From Himantopus leucocephalus (Eukaryota; Chordata; Aves; Charadriiformes; Recurvirostridae), in contig RSEF01000003.1 of assembly GCA_003993805.1 (NCBI GenBank), positions 34,820,681-34,884,680 on the forward strand: a stretch of DNA of 64,000 bases, in the 5' to 3' direction. Positions 12,969 to 24,000 of this stretch are shown here, piece by piece. A program made the translations under genes and the position numbers. The stretch's first letter is position 1, and each line of letters begins with the position of its first letter. Under the pieces are notes generated by a model. The model made no database searches. It worked only from the letters and a program-made list of their open reading frames with translations, and had not been told where the DNA came from.

Positions 12969-13712
12969 CTGTTTTCCTAGGCTCTTATTATCCTTGTTCT
13001 CCTCCTAGAACAAAAGAAGAATCCATTGCTTTGCCAAAATAACTGCATATACCCAGTCACTCCCTCTGCCAGTTCTGTCAAACCGATTCATCTGGCTAGT
13101 GGGAATATTTAACAGTATGCATATTCCAGTTTGGCTTTAAAGTATTATCATTTTGATAGAACTAGATCAGGGAGCAATTACACGGACAGTTATGCTGAGG
13201 TGGGATGACATCTGGATGAAGGACAGCAACAATCTGAGGGTAAACAGGGGTGGTAACTTTTTAAAACATTTTGGCTGTAACCACTCCAGAACAATACAGC
13301 TGATCAAATATTAACACGCAGATCTGCCAGAACAGTTCACCGGTATTATTAATCCTGTGAAGCAAAGTCCCTTTAATCCACCTATTAATCAAAATCTTTA
13401 CCCTTCACAATCAAGTAGCTAATTTATACCTGAGCCCTGGAGTAGAGTTAAGTCCAAAATTGCCTATATAACGCAGTAAGCCACAAATCCCTGTAACCAT
13501 CTGAAGTGCAAAAAACATAAACCGTTATGGAAAATAGCAGCCTTTGAACTTCATGCAACATTGCAAAAGGAATAATATTCTCAAATTCAGCTACTGTTTT
13601 ACAGTCATCAGGATTTAAAAAAAGAAGCATCTGCATGGCAGTACGGATCTGTTAGAAGGAAGTTTGCGTTTGCCTGACTGTACTCTATATGAGTATATTG
13701 ATACTGTCTTAC
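12969..13712. other. Unique noncoding DNA between LTR copy 1 and the exon-like segment
   Basis: No gene, RNA or repeat recognised. Frames on both strands are broken by stops except close to 13,664, where the neighbouring open segment begins. Confidence 0.55.
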
Positions 13713-13875
13713 CTCCGGTCCCATCGCAAGCTACAGACATGGAAGACAAATCAAAATCATCATCTGAGCAAGGTGTGGCCACAATCGACTTTGTAGAGCC
13801 AAGACCTAAGACCAACTCCTTTCCCTTAAAAACAGGAGCAGGAACACCATTTATCCATAAATGATCAATATTTAG
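13713..13875 (-). other. Candidate internal coding exon (minus strand), unidentified
   Basis: On the minus strand a pyrimidine-rich stretch ends CACCTACAG just before 13,875. The next 163 bp are open, and a consensus donor GAG|GTAAGACAG follows at 13,712. The 54-codon reading includes LWINGVPAPVF and, later, SDDDFDLSS. Codons favour the RNY pattern (many GAT, GTT, GGT), as real coding sequence often does. The plus strand is also open over most of this span (13,664-13,864, with the acidic/basic run MEDKSKSSSEQG), which is a known side effect of RNY bias. So the strand is favoured only by the splice sites. I do not recognise the protein. I see no partner exon close by that I would trust. Confidence 0.25.
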
Positions 13876-15655
13876 CTGTAGGTGTCAAATGGCAGGCAGA
13901 TGAAGAAATGAGATTTTAAAAAATGAGATTTGTTTATACTTTGTGAATTAGCTCTAACAGATTCATGAAGTAATTTGTCTCCTTTGGTTGCACTTTTCAT
14001 TATTTGTTACTTTCTAATCATTTTTAACAACAGGCATTTAATTGCATTTTCATCTAGCCAGCTCATAGATTATGGGGCAGAGAAAGGTCTAACCAACAAA
14101 AGGTATATTTTTATGGTAAACTTTTTAAGAAACCTGTAAATTTCAGAGTACTTCAGATTTTATCACGAGCATGCAATGATAATACATTTCTTTTTCCCAT
14201 AATAGCGGCTTCTACATGAGTCTGGCACACATGAAATCAAACCAGTGCTCTGATTTGGATGACATTTTTCACCTAATGTAAATCACCCAGAAAAAAGGTA
14301 ATTATAAGAAGCCTCTGAATTAGAGCATGAACCCGAGATACTTTTAATTTCCTGTAGTGGTGAACATCTGTAGCCATTAACCTAAGATTAAGTTGTGGGT
14401 GTTCAGGTATTCAGTAAATCTGCAGCATAAGTTCAATTATCTGCATAGAGGTATGCTGGCTAAGATGCTGCAGCTGACAATGACGACTTCTTTCTTTCTC
14501 TTTCTGCATCAATAACATATTAAAAAAATATATTTATTGCAGAAGAACATAATAATATATTTCTTGATATCACTGAAGTGCTTTGGTAATAAATGTGCAA
14601 TATACAAATGCTATCTAGGGAATATATTTTTATCAATAATAATATACAGTCATGGTATAGTGTAATCAATTTTTATTCCATTTTAAATCATTGATTGTTT
14701 TCTGTGTGTTTTTAACAAAAAAAAAATCATTTCATTAAGTTAGTGTCAAAATTTGAAAATAGCTGAAACTTTCCTTTTATTAGCATGATAATCAGTGTCC
14801 ATGGGTCTTATTAACATGATCAAAGCCTTTACATTTATTTCCTTTGAGGTATATTTCCTCTAAGAAAAGGCTGTCCACTGACCACATCGAAAACCTAGGA
14901 TACATGCAAGTGGCTGAGCGTGTAAATTTTCAAGACTAGCTACCATCACAGGCCTGCCGAACCCGCGGTACGGTTTGGGACTCCAACAGAGAGAGCAGAA
15001 ATGTTAGTTGGGGGTCAGTGAAGCAAGAGGGGGCTTCCCAAATCTTTTCTGAATTTAAGCTTTCATTCAGCAGTGATTATTTCTCCAAATCAGTTCAGCT
15101 ATCCATAGTGGTTTCCAAGTGACTAAAATAGAAGGAAGAATATTTTTTTTTAAAGAGAAAATTCTCTTGAAACTTAGTTAAGCCATGGTGTCCTATTTTT
15201 ACCTTCAGACACTGCAAACTGTTTATTTCTCCCTTGTTTCCTATTCCTGTCACTGACAAATGACCCCGCTAGATTCATTTCTGGGTCCTTGACCTTGTTT
15301 TAATTGATAGAGTGAGAATATTCCCCCTCCTGCTGACTTGTCACTAGCTTTGTGTGTGACTTCTGTGTTTTAGCCATTCGCAATCTTATTTCATCATTAA
15401 TATAATTTCATTTATTACAATTTATCAGTTATTTACAATGCTCTCCATTGACTAGGAGTGGCGTAAAGAGTTAGGACTTTGAAGCAGGTTAGGAAAAAAG
15501 CAAGACTTGTTTGCATGCTTCAACAGGAAAAAATAAGGAGGATTAACAAAGAGTCTTCCTCAATTTATTAAAGTAGATGGAAATTGTTCTTGTGAACACC
15601 CTCTCTATTGCACCATAACAAGATACCTGTCTTGTCAGAAGGAAGCTCCTAAATG
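13876..15655. other. Unique AT-rich noncoding DNA
   Basis: AT-rich with many TAAT and ATTA words and no supportable gene or repeat. Around 15,240-15,300 a less AT-biased piece contains GACAAATGACCCCGCTAGATTC and a TGACCTTG nuclear-receptor-like half site. This may be regulatory but is unproven. Confidence 0.55.
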
Positions 15656-15931
15656 TTATTTCAAAGGCAGGAGTTCAAAAGGAGCTAAATTTATATCTGA
15701 ACTGTGTAGAAACCAAAATCCTGTCAGGGTGAGATATAGCTCAGGAGTTCGTGGTAAGGAAAATGCCATGGCATGTGATATTGGTGGAGCAAGCGCAGCC
15801 AGCAGCTCCATTTTCAGTGGGATGTTGTACTCTCCAATATCTGCAGCGCGGTTCAGCGGCAGGGCGGAGGTGAGCGCATGGGATGGCTCATTCCTCACAT
15901 TCACCACAGAGGTGGTTTTCCAGCCTTTCAC
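15656..15931 (-). other. Open on both strands, CpG-bearing segment; possible exon or regulatory block
   Basis: The minus strand is open for 91 codons, including NEPSHALTSALPLNRAADIG and LKMELLAALAPPISHA, with many G- or C-ending codons (CTG, GTG, AAC, CGC). The plus strand is open over 15,729-15,935 and carries a good donor, GCGGAG|GTGAGC, near 15,868. The segment has clustered CpGs (GCAGCGCGGTTCAGCGG) unlike its surroundings. I cannot define a clean acceptor and donor pair on either strand. A stop codon lies directly upstream on the minus strand. It could be an exon on either strand or a conserved regulatory block. Confidence 0.15.
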
Positions 15932-18900
15932 TTAGCACCGCTAAGTAATCTTCAAACTGGGTTCTGAAGCTGACAAGTTAATGACATTTCATATGGCTTT
16001 TTGGTGACAAAGATACCTTTTTCTTCCTCTGTAACCATCGACGCTTATTTTTTTTGTCAGCATTCTCCGAGCATCTTCCTCCAAAATCAGTTTCTGTGAA
16101 AGCATCCGTTAAACATTGAAACAAGTTGCTGGCATCATCCATTTTCTCTTTCATGACCAGACTATGTACTGTGTTATAAATTATGTGGTACAGCCTGAGA
16201 GTGAGAAAAAAAAAAAAAGTATCTTTCTAACCCCACTTAGATGCTACTGCTTTGTAAAGGCACATTCCAATACACAGACTGAAGGCAACATTGCAAAACA
16301 GTACACTTTTTTCAAGACTTTTTCATTTTATAGTTGGTAGATGATCCACATCTGAGCAAATGAAGGTGAGGGTGTTTTCTTCTGCTCTCATCTAGCTGTT
16401 TTGTTTTCTACCCTATATGTGTGTTTTCAGTTAGGGCATCAGTAACGCTCATCTCAAGCAGTGATTTTAATGGCTGAATGCTACTGTATGCTTTAGAGTT
16501 AGCCACTGATGAGCTATAATTGACAACTATCTCTCTCCCTCTTTTTAATGTCAGTTTAGTATTTAAAAAAAACTAATTAAAAGTGGTAATGCATCATTAA
16601 TATGCTTCTCTTTAACTAGAGCCTGGGATTTGAAGCTGAAAGCCAATTTTGAAGCTGTTTGCCTTTTAACTAATTCCTCCTCTTTCCTCTTTTCCCAGCC
16701 TGGACCTAAAATAATTCTACCCCACAGTATTTTCAGAGAGTGTGACATGAAGCCTATCAAATTTAATCTTGTATACAAAGCATCATGCAGTGATCCTTTA
16801 CTCCGGGTGAAAGTAATGAAATGCGGGCTGCCTACAGCCACGGACCAAAGGACATGGCCATGCAACAGCTAGGGAGGTGTTGGGAAACTGGAGCCACTGG
16901 GTTACAGCTGATGGCTCAGGAGAACTTTGCCCTCAGGAGTTTGGGACCCTGCACAAGGCAGGAGGGCTTTGGGATCTGCTGATGGAGGGACTTGATAAGC
17001 AATGGCCCGATCCTGCTGCTCCAGCAAAGGAGATGATAACCCCATAGAGGGAAAAAGATTTAACTTCGCAACGGATGACTATTCAAATTGCTGTAATTAC
17101 TTTGGCTGTGTATTGGAGTGGGACAAGGCCTGAGATTTTTAATACGAGATCAGATTATTATGATGTTAAACCCAATAATCTAGTCTGTAGAGACAGGGAG
17201 TGGAGATTGTAATGGACAGATGTTCAGACTGTTGTAACCTTTTCAGTTTTGTGGTTTGCAGGAGCAAGGGGTGAAGTTGGTAACAAGTACATGACACATG
17301 ATCTTTTTTTTTTTTTGTTAATGTTAGCATCAATAAGCTTCTCTGCAGGGGGGAGGGGTGGGATTTTACTGAACATATGCACATGGTCTTACAGTGTTGA
17401 CCCTCTTGTCCAGGCAGAAAGGCAGAGTTTGTAATACATGCATGCTAAGGCTGTGATGACGTTAAAAGTAGACTTCATAATAGATATACGTTCAGATATA
17501 GATATACATAACTGGCAGATTTTGGGTGGCGGTGGGCTGCCAGCTGCCCTTTGTGGGAGGAGGCTGTGTCCTCCCCTCTGCCACGTCCAGCTGGCTCTGG
17601 CATGGATGGAATGACACATTGCACACCAAAAAGGCCACCAGCCAGAGAAGCACATGCTGCCTCTGCTCAAACTTTTTTCAGAAAGGGCAGTAGACACACA
17701 CGGGGAGGCACATGGAAGGGGATGTTGTGGGGAAACAGCTGGAGACACAGTCACGGAAAACAATTGCACTGCTGCCAGGGGACTGCAGCCTTTGGAGGAC
17801 CCATGCCAGAGCAGGGGAGCAGTAAGAAGCAAGGATCAGTGGCAGAAAATTAGTAAGAAGCAAGGAATGGAAGAAATAAACCATTATGCACTGACCCCAA
17901 CCTCCTACGCTACCCATCACCTCACCGAGGGAATTGAGAGGGACGGAGAGTAACGTGGTGAACAACTGAAGCTGAGACATGGAAGAGGGGATGTTTCCTT
18001 AAATATTTTTTTTTAATTGTTTGCCTTCTCTTTGTTTCCCCAATATGTGAATCAGTAATTAAAAATATACATTAATTGACAGTAACATGCAAAACTAAAT
18101 GCCCTGAGTTGAGGCTCAACACTCAACAGACATGTTACAAGTACAGACTAGAAATAATCCCCAGCTATAAAAACAATTAATGCAACATTCATATGCTGTG
18201 CCATTCAGTGTTAGTTAAAATTTTCAGGAGATAAGACTCTCTCATATCAGGTTTCCATTTTGTCTTTTCTAACTCTGCTTCAATTTGGCTTTTCAAAACT
18301 TACATAAAATTCTCACCTATTCACTCTTTCATTTTAATACATATCACTTTCAAGCAACCATACATTACTTCAGAATTTAAAACCACTTAAGTGGATAACT
18401 TACGGTAATGTTGATTTGAATTCCTTTACTGCATTATCACAGAGACATGAATTTATCCAAAAAAGCTAGCCTAAGGGAGGAAAAAAGAAAAAGAAAGGAA
18501 AAAAAAATGGTAAGACAAACCAGGTAACTTCATAATGACTGACCTGAAAAGTTCAATTTTTAAGCCAACCCAAAATCCTTTTGTAACAGAAGCAAATATT
18601 TCTTTTTATTACACAGAAATGTTCTTTTTCAGGGGCACTTAAAATACCTTTTGGAATTAATAAAATTCCTTTAACTGTTTGACTATTACACCATTAGAGA
18701 ATGTAAAGAACATCTCTAAAACAATGTAATCCAATCTAAAAATGGAAAAATATAGACAGAAGAGGACTTACTGTGTGTACAGAGAAGTGGCATGCATGAA
18801 ACTTTCATTCCAGTTGGCCTAATTCTTGAGTTAAAAAGTTGCATTAATGAAATGCATTTCCCTAATGCTCAGGGTAATTCAAATCAAAGGATTAAAATTT

Positions 18901-20559
18901 ACCATATCAAGCAGGACATTTAGGTAATTGGACTTTGCACAGCGAGTCAGTGCTCTGTTCAAACTTAACTATCTTCAAAGAGGTATTATAAAGATTAATA
19001 GATAATTTTTGCACCATGCTTAGTAATGTGATGGTGACGAGAAACATTAGTTAGTGCTATTGTGCCTAAATCAATGGTTAAATCAAAATGTATCAGTTAC
19101 AACAGAGATGTAGTTTTAGATTATTGACAGATCTGTACATATATGTACAACATGAGATTTTTACTCCTCAAAATTGCCCTCGTGAAAGAACAGTCACCGA
19201 TTCACTGTAAAGAGACTCAGTTTTCCTTCTGGCTCCAAGCCCAAGATGCTATAAAAGGGTCAGGATATAAGAAAAGGAAAAGCTGGTGCCACAGTTCTTA
19301 GGCATCTCGCTTGTGACAGTGTTGGGCAGCCAAATATGACCTTATACCGAAAGCTAATTAAAATGACACAAATTACCCCAGGAATTTTTAGATATTAAGA
19401 GCCAGAAGGCCTTAACATTTGCATGTTATATTCAATTTTAAGACACCAGAGTTAGAGTGCTAGCCTATTTCACTGGCAAATTTCCATTAAAAATATGTAT
19501 TTTAAGAGCAGTTGCCTTTTGGTTTTGTGCCTGATTGTTAACGCTCAATAGTTAACATTAAAAACACTGCAGGCAAAACCGAAGGCTATTTTTCCACTGG
19601 TAGTTTTTAATTATATTCTTTACCAATATATATTAATGAGCAGGTTGTAAACAAGAGGAATTTAGCTTTTTTTCAATTAAAAAAAAAACAAAACAAAGAA
19701 ACCAAAAAGCATGACAGGTGTTCTTTGCCATTTTGTCTTGATGAAATAGTTAACAGGAAGACAAATTCACACAATGCTTCACCTTTGCTGCAAACAAGAC
19801 ATATCTCAGTGTTCAAACTTGGGTTATGTTTGTAAATCAATTCTGTTTCCCCCTGTAAACCACCAGTATTGTCACTCTGTGGCTCACCTTGAGGAACTTT
19901 TTTGAAAACCCACTCAGCTGTCCAAGAGCAGAAGTGTTCTGCAGGGCTATTAAACCCTCCAAAACTGGGATGCGTTCTGAGCAAAAATATCGAAATCTCT
20001 GAGGGTTTTCTAGGATATGTGAACATTTCCCAGTATGTACTTTAATAGGATGGTCACTGCTATCCTCTTCTTAAAATCCAAGCATGGCTATTGTACCTTC
20101 AGTTATGCAGTCAAAGATGCTAACAGGGAAGAGAGGAACATATTTTCAATCAGAAGCTGAGTATTTCATGCCATCATGAATATTTAAATAAGCTAGAAGA
20201 AATTCATCTGATATAATCTAATTTTGTTCAAAGCAGTTGCTAATTATTTTAAATCCTATATTTTCTGTGCTTGGTAAAAATATCATTATTTGAGGCATCA
20301 GATCTTTGCCTACAGAAGTTACTTTTACATAAAATATCAAGATATTTTAAAAAAGCAACAACAAAACAGAGCAAATACAGAGTTTATCTACAGCTTTAGG
20401 CAGAGGCTTGGATTTAAAAAACAAAATGTTAATAGCTGGAAGATCCTATGGCAGTGTTTGCAGCTTGGCATGGAACTATTCCCATGGCAGGTTCAGTGCT
20501 AAAATAGCTGCCTTTCCGTACCGAGTTCTCCCCGGATAAAGCTCAGATGTCCCCAGTGT
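15932..20559. other. Unique noncoding DNA with some exon-like signals
   Basis: No gene is proven. The stretch includes a strong acceptor-like site before 16,699 (treated in the findings). A more GC-rich part at 17,500-17,960 has long frames open on both strands (99-147 codons), best read as composition effects. A 15-bp direct repeat AGTAAGAAGCAAGGA occurs at 17,821-17,835 and 17,852-17,866. From about 18,000 to 19,640 the DNA is AT-rich with many homeodomain-like cores. No interspersed repeats are recognised. Confidence 0.55.
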
Positions 20560-20830
20560 TTTGTTTTAAGGGCACTTCAAATGATATTTAGCTGCCTCGG
20601 GTATAGATTTGAGACCTCGGTGAATTCCATTTGTCCTTGCGGTGATTGCACCAAGCAGCCAACAAAAGTCATTTGTAAGGGGAGCTCTGGCTGGCTCGGG
20701 ACTGGCCCCACACGAAGGCGGATCGCGTTGGCAGGAATTAGTTTGCGGAAAGCAATCTGCACTTTGCAGTCGTAACGGATGGCGAGGTTTCTGTGGAAAG
20801 CAGCCTGGCATTTGGAGAAGTGGCTAGCAA
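20560..20830. promoter_or_regulatory. CpG-bearing block, candidate enhancer or promoter
   Basis: About a dozen CpGs occur within ~270 bp (for example GCGGATCGCGTTGG, GTTTGCGG, GTCGTAACGG and GGCGAGG), while kilobases on each side have almost none. Frames are open on both strands for 60-80 codons but show no recognisable protein and no convincing splice pair. Retention of CpGs in an otherwise CpG-poor region suggests selection or lack of germline methylation. That fits a regulatory element, but this is inference from composition only. Confidence 0.25.
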
Positions 20831-20898
20831 AAACTAAAAATATTTAGAAGTGACTAATGTTCCATTAGTGAAGCGCTCTGTAAACAACACGTGACATT

Positions 20899-21055
20899 CC
20901 TCAGCCCCGCAGCACAGTGGTCTAAATAGGTAAAGCAGTCAAAGGGCGCAAGAAAGGAAACACTATTGCTCTTGCTNCCTCAGCCCCGCAGCACAGTGGT
21001 CTAAATAGGTAAAGCAGTCAAAGGGCGCAAGAAAGGAAACACTATTACTCTTGCT
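20899..21055. repeat. 78-bp tandem duplication across a single N (likely unmerged overlap)
   Basis: Positions 20,899-20,976 and 20,978-21,055 are the same 78 bp (starting CCTCAGCCCCGCAGCACAG) apart from one G/A difference (ATTGCTC versus ATTACTC). They are separated by one N at 20,977. This is the signature of two contig ends or two alleles placed end to end rather than merged. A true tandem duplication cannot be excluded from sequence alone. Confidence 0.85.
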
Positions 21056-24000
21056 TTGGATATTAGGAATTAAAGTACATAAAGATCAGGCAACCTGTCC
21101 GAGGTCAAACAAAAATGATCTAACAAAGACAGAGACTGGGCGTAGTTTTCTTTTTCTTGGTCTAACCCTTAAAATATAAAGTCATTCTAATTTCTAAAAT
21201 ACTTAAAAACAGTAAAGTCAGTTGTAATTGTTTGATTGCTTTTGTTTTTCTTAAAGGTAAAAGATGTCAGAAACTTGCAGGCTTTTGCATAATGTAAGAT
21301 CACAATATTTAGTGTTTATTATCATTACCATAAATAAAAAGCTATGAGAAACAAACAGAGTGAGGGGACTGCTTTGTTGTCTTCTGTTTAGGTTGTAGGA
21401 AAAGAAGACTTGAGGAAACTCTATGAGTTTTACTCCACAAATCAAATGGTTATGGCGGATAACCAGCATAACAAGGTATGGAAGAATGCTCTGACAGAAT
21501 ACTGTCACATAAATAATAACAAGGTGTTTAATTAGTGTCTAATATGAAAGAAAGATATGAGATCTTGGCCTGACTTTCAGAGTGTAAATAGCTTTGGTGA
21601 TTCATTTCTAACAGCTGATTAACCAATCACGCTTTTTCTTTTATGGACTTAAACTAGGTTTTGGCTTAGTCCCTTGTTTTAAAACTAGAAAAGAGATTTA
21701 AAGAAAGCTAGATATTTGTTTCATTTTGTTGTGTATTATCAAAACCTGTTTTGACACATGCAGAAGAAGTTGAAATCGTGAAATTCCTTTATCTAACTCA
21801 TGTAGGTGACATATTTCCAGTTACACCCCCAGAATTAAATAATATGGGATTAAATCCTCTTTGCACCACTGCAATAACACTAATGCAAAGGAGCAGAACT
21901 GCCAGTCAGCCTTGGGTGAATAGTACTCAGCTCTGTGCTTTGCAAAAGAAGCAGTCATCTATTTCTGTGCATTGTCTGCCATCTCCTCTGCTGAAAAACA
22001 ACACAGTCAAGGAGATAAAATAGCGAACATACTCTTTTACAGTTCAGAGTGTAAAAATAATCTTGCAATGTTAAAAAATATGTGTTCTGTAAGTTTGACT
22101 TTGCCCTTTTTTCCAAAGCAACCTCTCATTTCTCGTAACAGACTCTAAGAGGAGTGTAATGGTATTGAATGAATTAAACATTGCTTAGCCCAGAGATGAC
22201 TGTAGCAGAGGATGCCTTCTCCATCCCTGCAGGCTATTGCACACCATGGCTCGTGGGTTGTTAGCATCTCAAAGATGCAGTCTGTTGAGAGGGTAGCAAG
22301 ACACCTTTCTTCAAACTACTGCATGTTTTCTTTTGTCCACCTTTTATTCACTGAACGTTGGGCAGTGAATAACCAAGGTTTCTACTGACATGGAAAAACA
22401 CAAAACAAATTCTCTGTTTAAGACACGTTTATTCAGCAATGCTGTGGATGTAACTCTGAACTCATTTGAATAAAATAAATTTAAAAGCAGACAGACTCAG
22501 GTACTACTCACAAAAGCATAATACTGCAAATGAATTTATTGTCTGGAGTGTATAGTCATCCTGAGAGGCTGGTTTAGGTTCACTTAAAGCATCTGGCAAG
22601 CAGCACGGCAAAGTCACAATGTTGCTTGGCATTACAGAGCTCCTGGTCTCGCAATAAAAGTCTTTCTCTGATTTCTTCAGACCACAGCCTGCATGGTGCC
22701 TTCGGTGATTTGTAGCAACACTGATCTTGTTCTGTGGGGCTCTTGCTTCTGCCACCCTGTTTACATAAATGCAGAGTGAGACTTTTAGATTCACATTAAT
22801 AATGAAACAGCGGAGTACTGGAGGAAAGGAGCATTCTCTAGACACAGCATCCCACATCAACACCAGGTAGGATGAAATATGATCAAAGTGTAAATATGAA
22901 AGAGAACAATAACCAGGTAGTGAACATTGTTTTCCACTAATTACAGTCATAAGCAATCTGTGATGTGCCAGGGCAGGAAAATGTCTTCCATGGGACGTGT
23001 ATACTTGTTAGCAAGCAAGCATTAACCCAGCATAATGAGTCTCGCTCAAAGCTGTTGCTGGAAGCCCCATGCTGTTATCCATATGCTGGATGCCTCCCAT
23101 AAAAATGTTGATTGTGAACTTACTGTTCCAGGAACCTTTGGGATTTTATGGTTTTCTCAGCTATAAGGCACCATTTGGCCTCAATGTTGTATTTTCTGAA
23201 GCGGACACAAGAGAAGAAGCAACTACGGACTAAGTCATAGTGTAATTTTCACAAATGTGCATTCGGAGTAATTCCATTGGCTTCACTAGGATTATCTTGA
23301 CTAAAACCAGAATTTTATTAGCAGCTTTTACAGACACAGCAATTACTAGTATTGGTAGCACAGATCCTAATTACAGAAACTAAGATCTACTTCTAGAACA
23401 CCCCGCGGTCAGTGAAAAACCGGGGTAAATGCTTGATCCCAGTCAAGCCAATAGGCTCTATGCCAATGGTTTTAGGGGAGCTAAGTTTTTACTTCTGGAC
23501 TATAATAATCATTAACATGATTTTAGTTCGCAAAGGAGTAAGACTTTATTCCATTTAAGTGTTATTATTTTGAAAATGACATTCTCAACTGTCAGGTCAC
23601 ATTTTATTATTTCTCTGTATTTCTTTTAATATTATTATTATTCTTACATTATAATGTAACTAAGGCTTTTCTTTGTTGCCCTTTATACCCTTCAGGTGAT
23701 ATTTGTTCTTTTAGCACCTCTTCTCTAATCATCACCTACCATAGATGCACATATTTACTTTTGTAATCTTTCCGCATCAGTCAACACCTCTGTCATACAC
23801 ACATACCATCACTTCTTCTCTGAACTTCCTGCAGAGTTAAAATACATGTGCGGTAATGGGACAGCAGAATTTAACTGAATTTTCTCTTGAAATTAAACAC
23901 ATTGTCACCCTGTGCTCTATTCTAGTCACAGGATGCACGGCGTGAGTCTTGGTTTAGCTTTTTTTTAGCTCTTTTTCTTTGTTTTTACCTTTTGATGGTA

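Noticed and set aside
17389..17980. Several frames of 99-147 codons on both strands
   Set aside because: They overlap each other on opposite strands in a GC-richer patch where stops are rare. The peptides are low in recognisable features.
22504..22956. 150-codon minus-strand open frame
   Set aside because: No recognisable domain, no convincing splice or start context, and no codon bias that stands out. A frame of this size can occur by chance in 64 kb.
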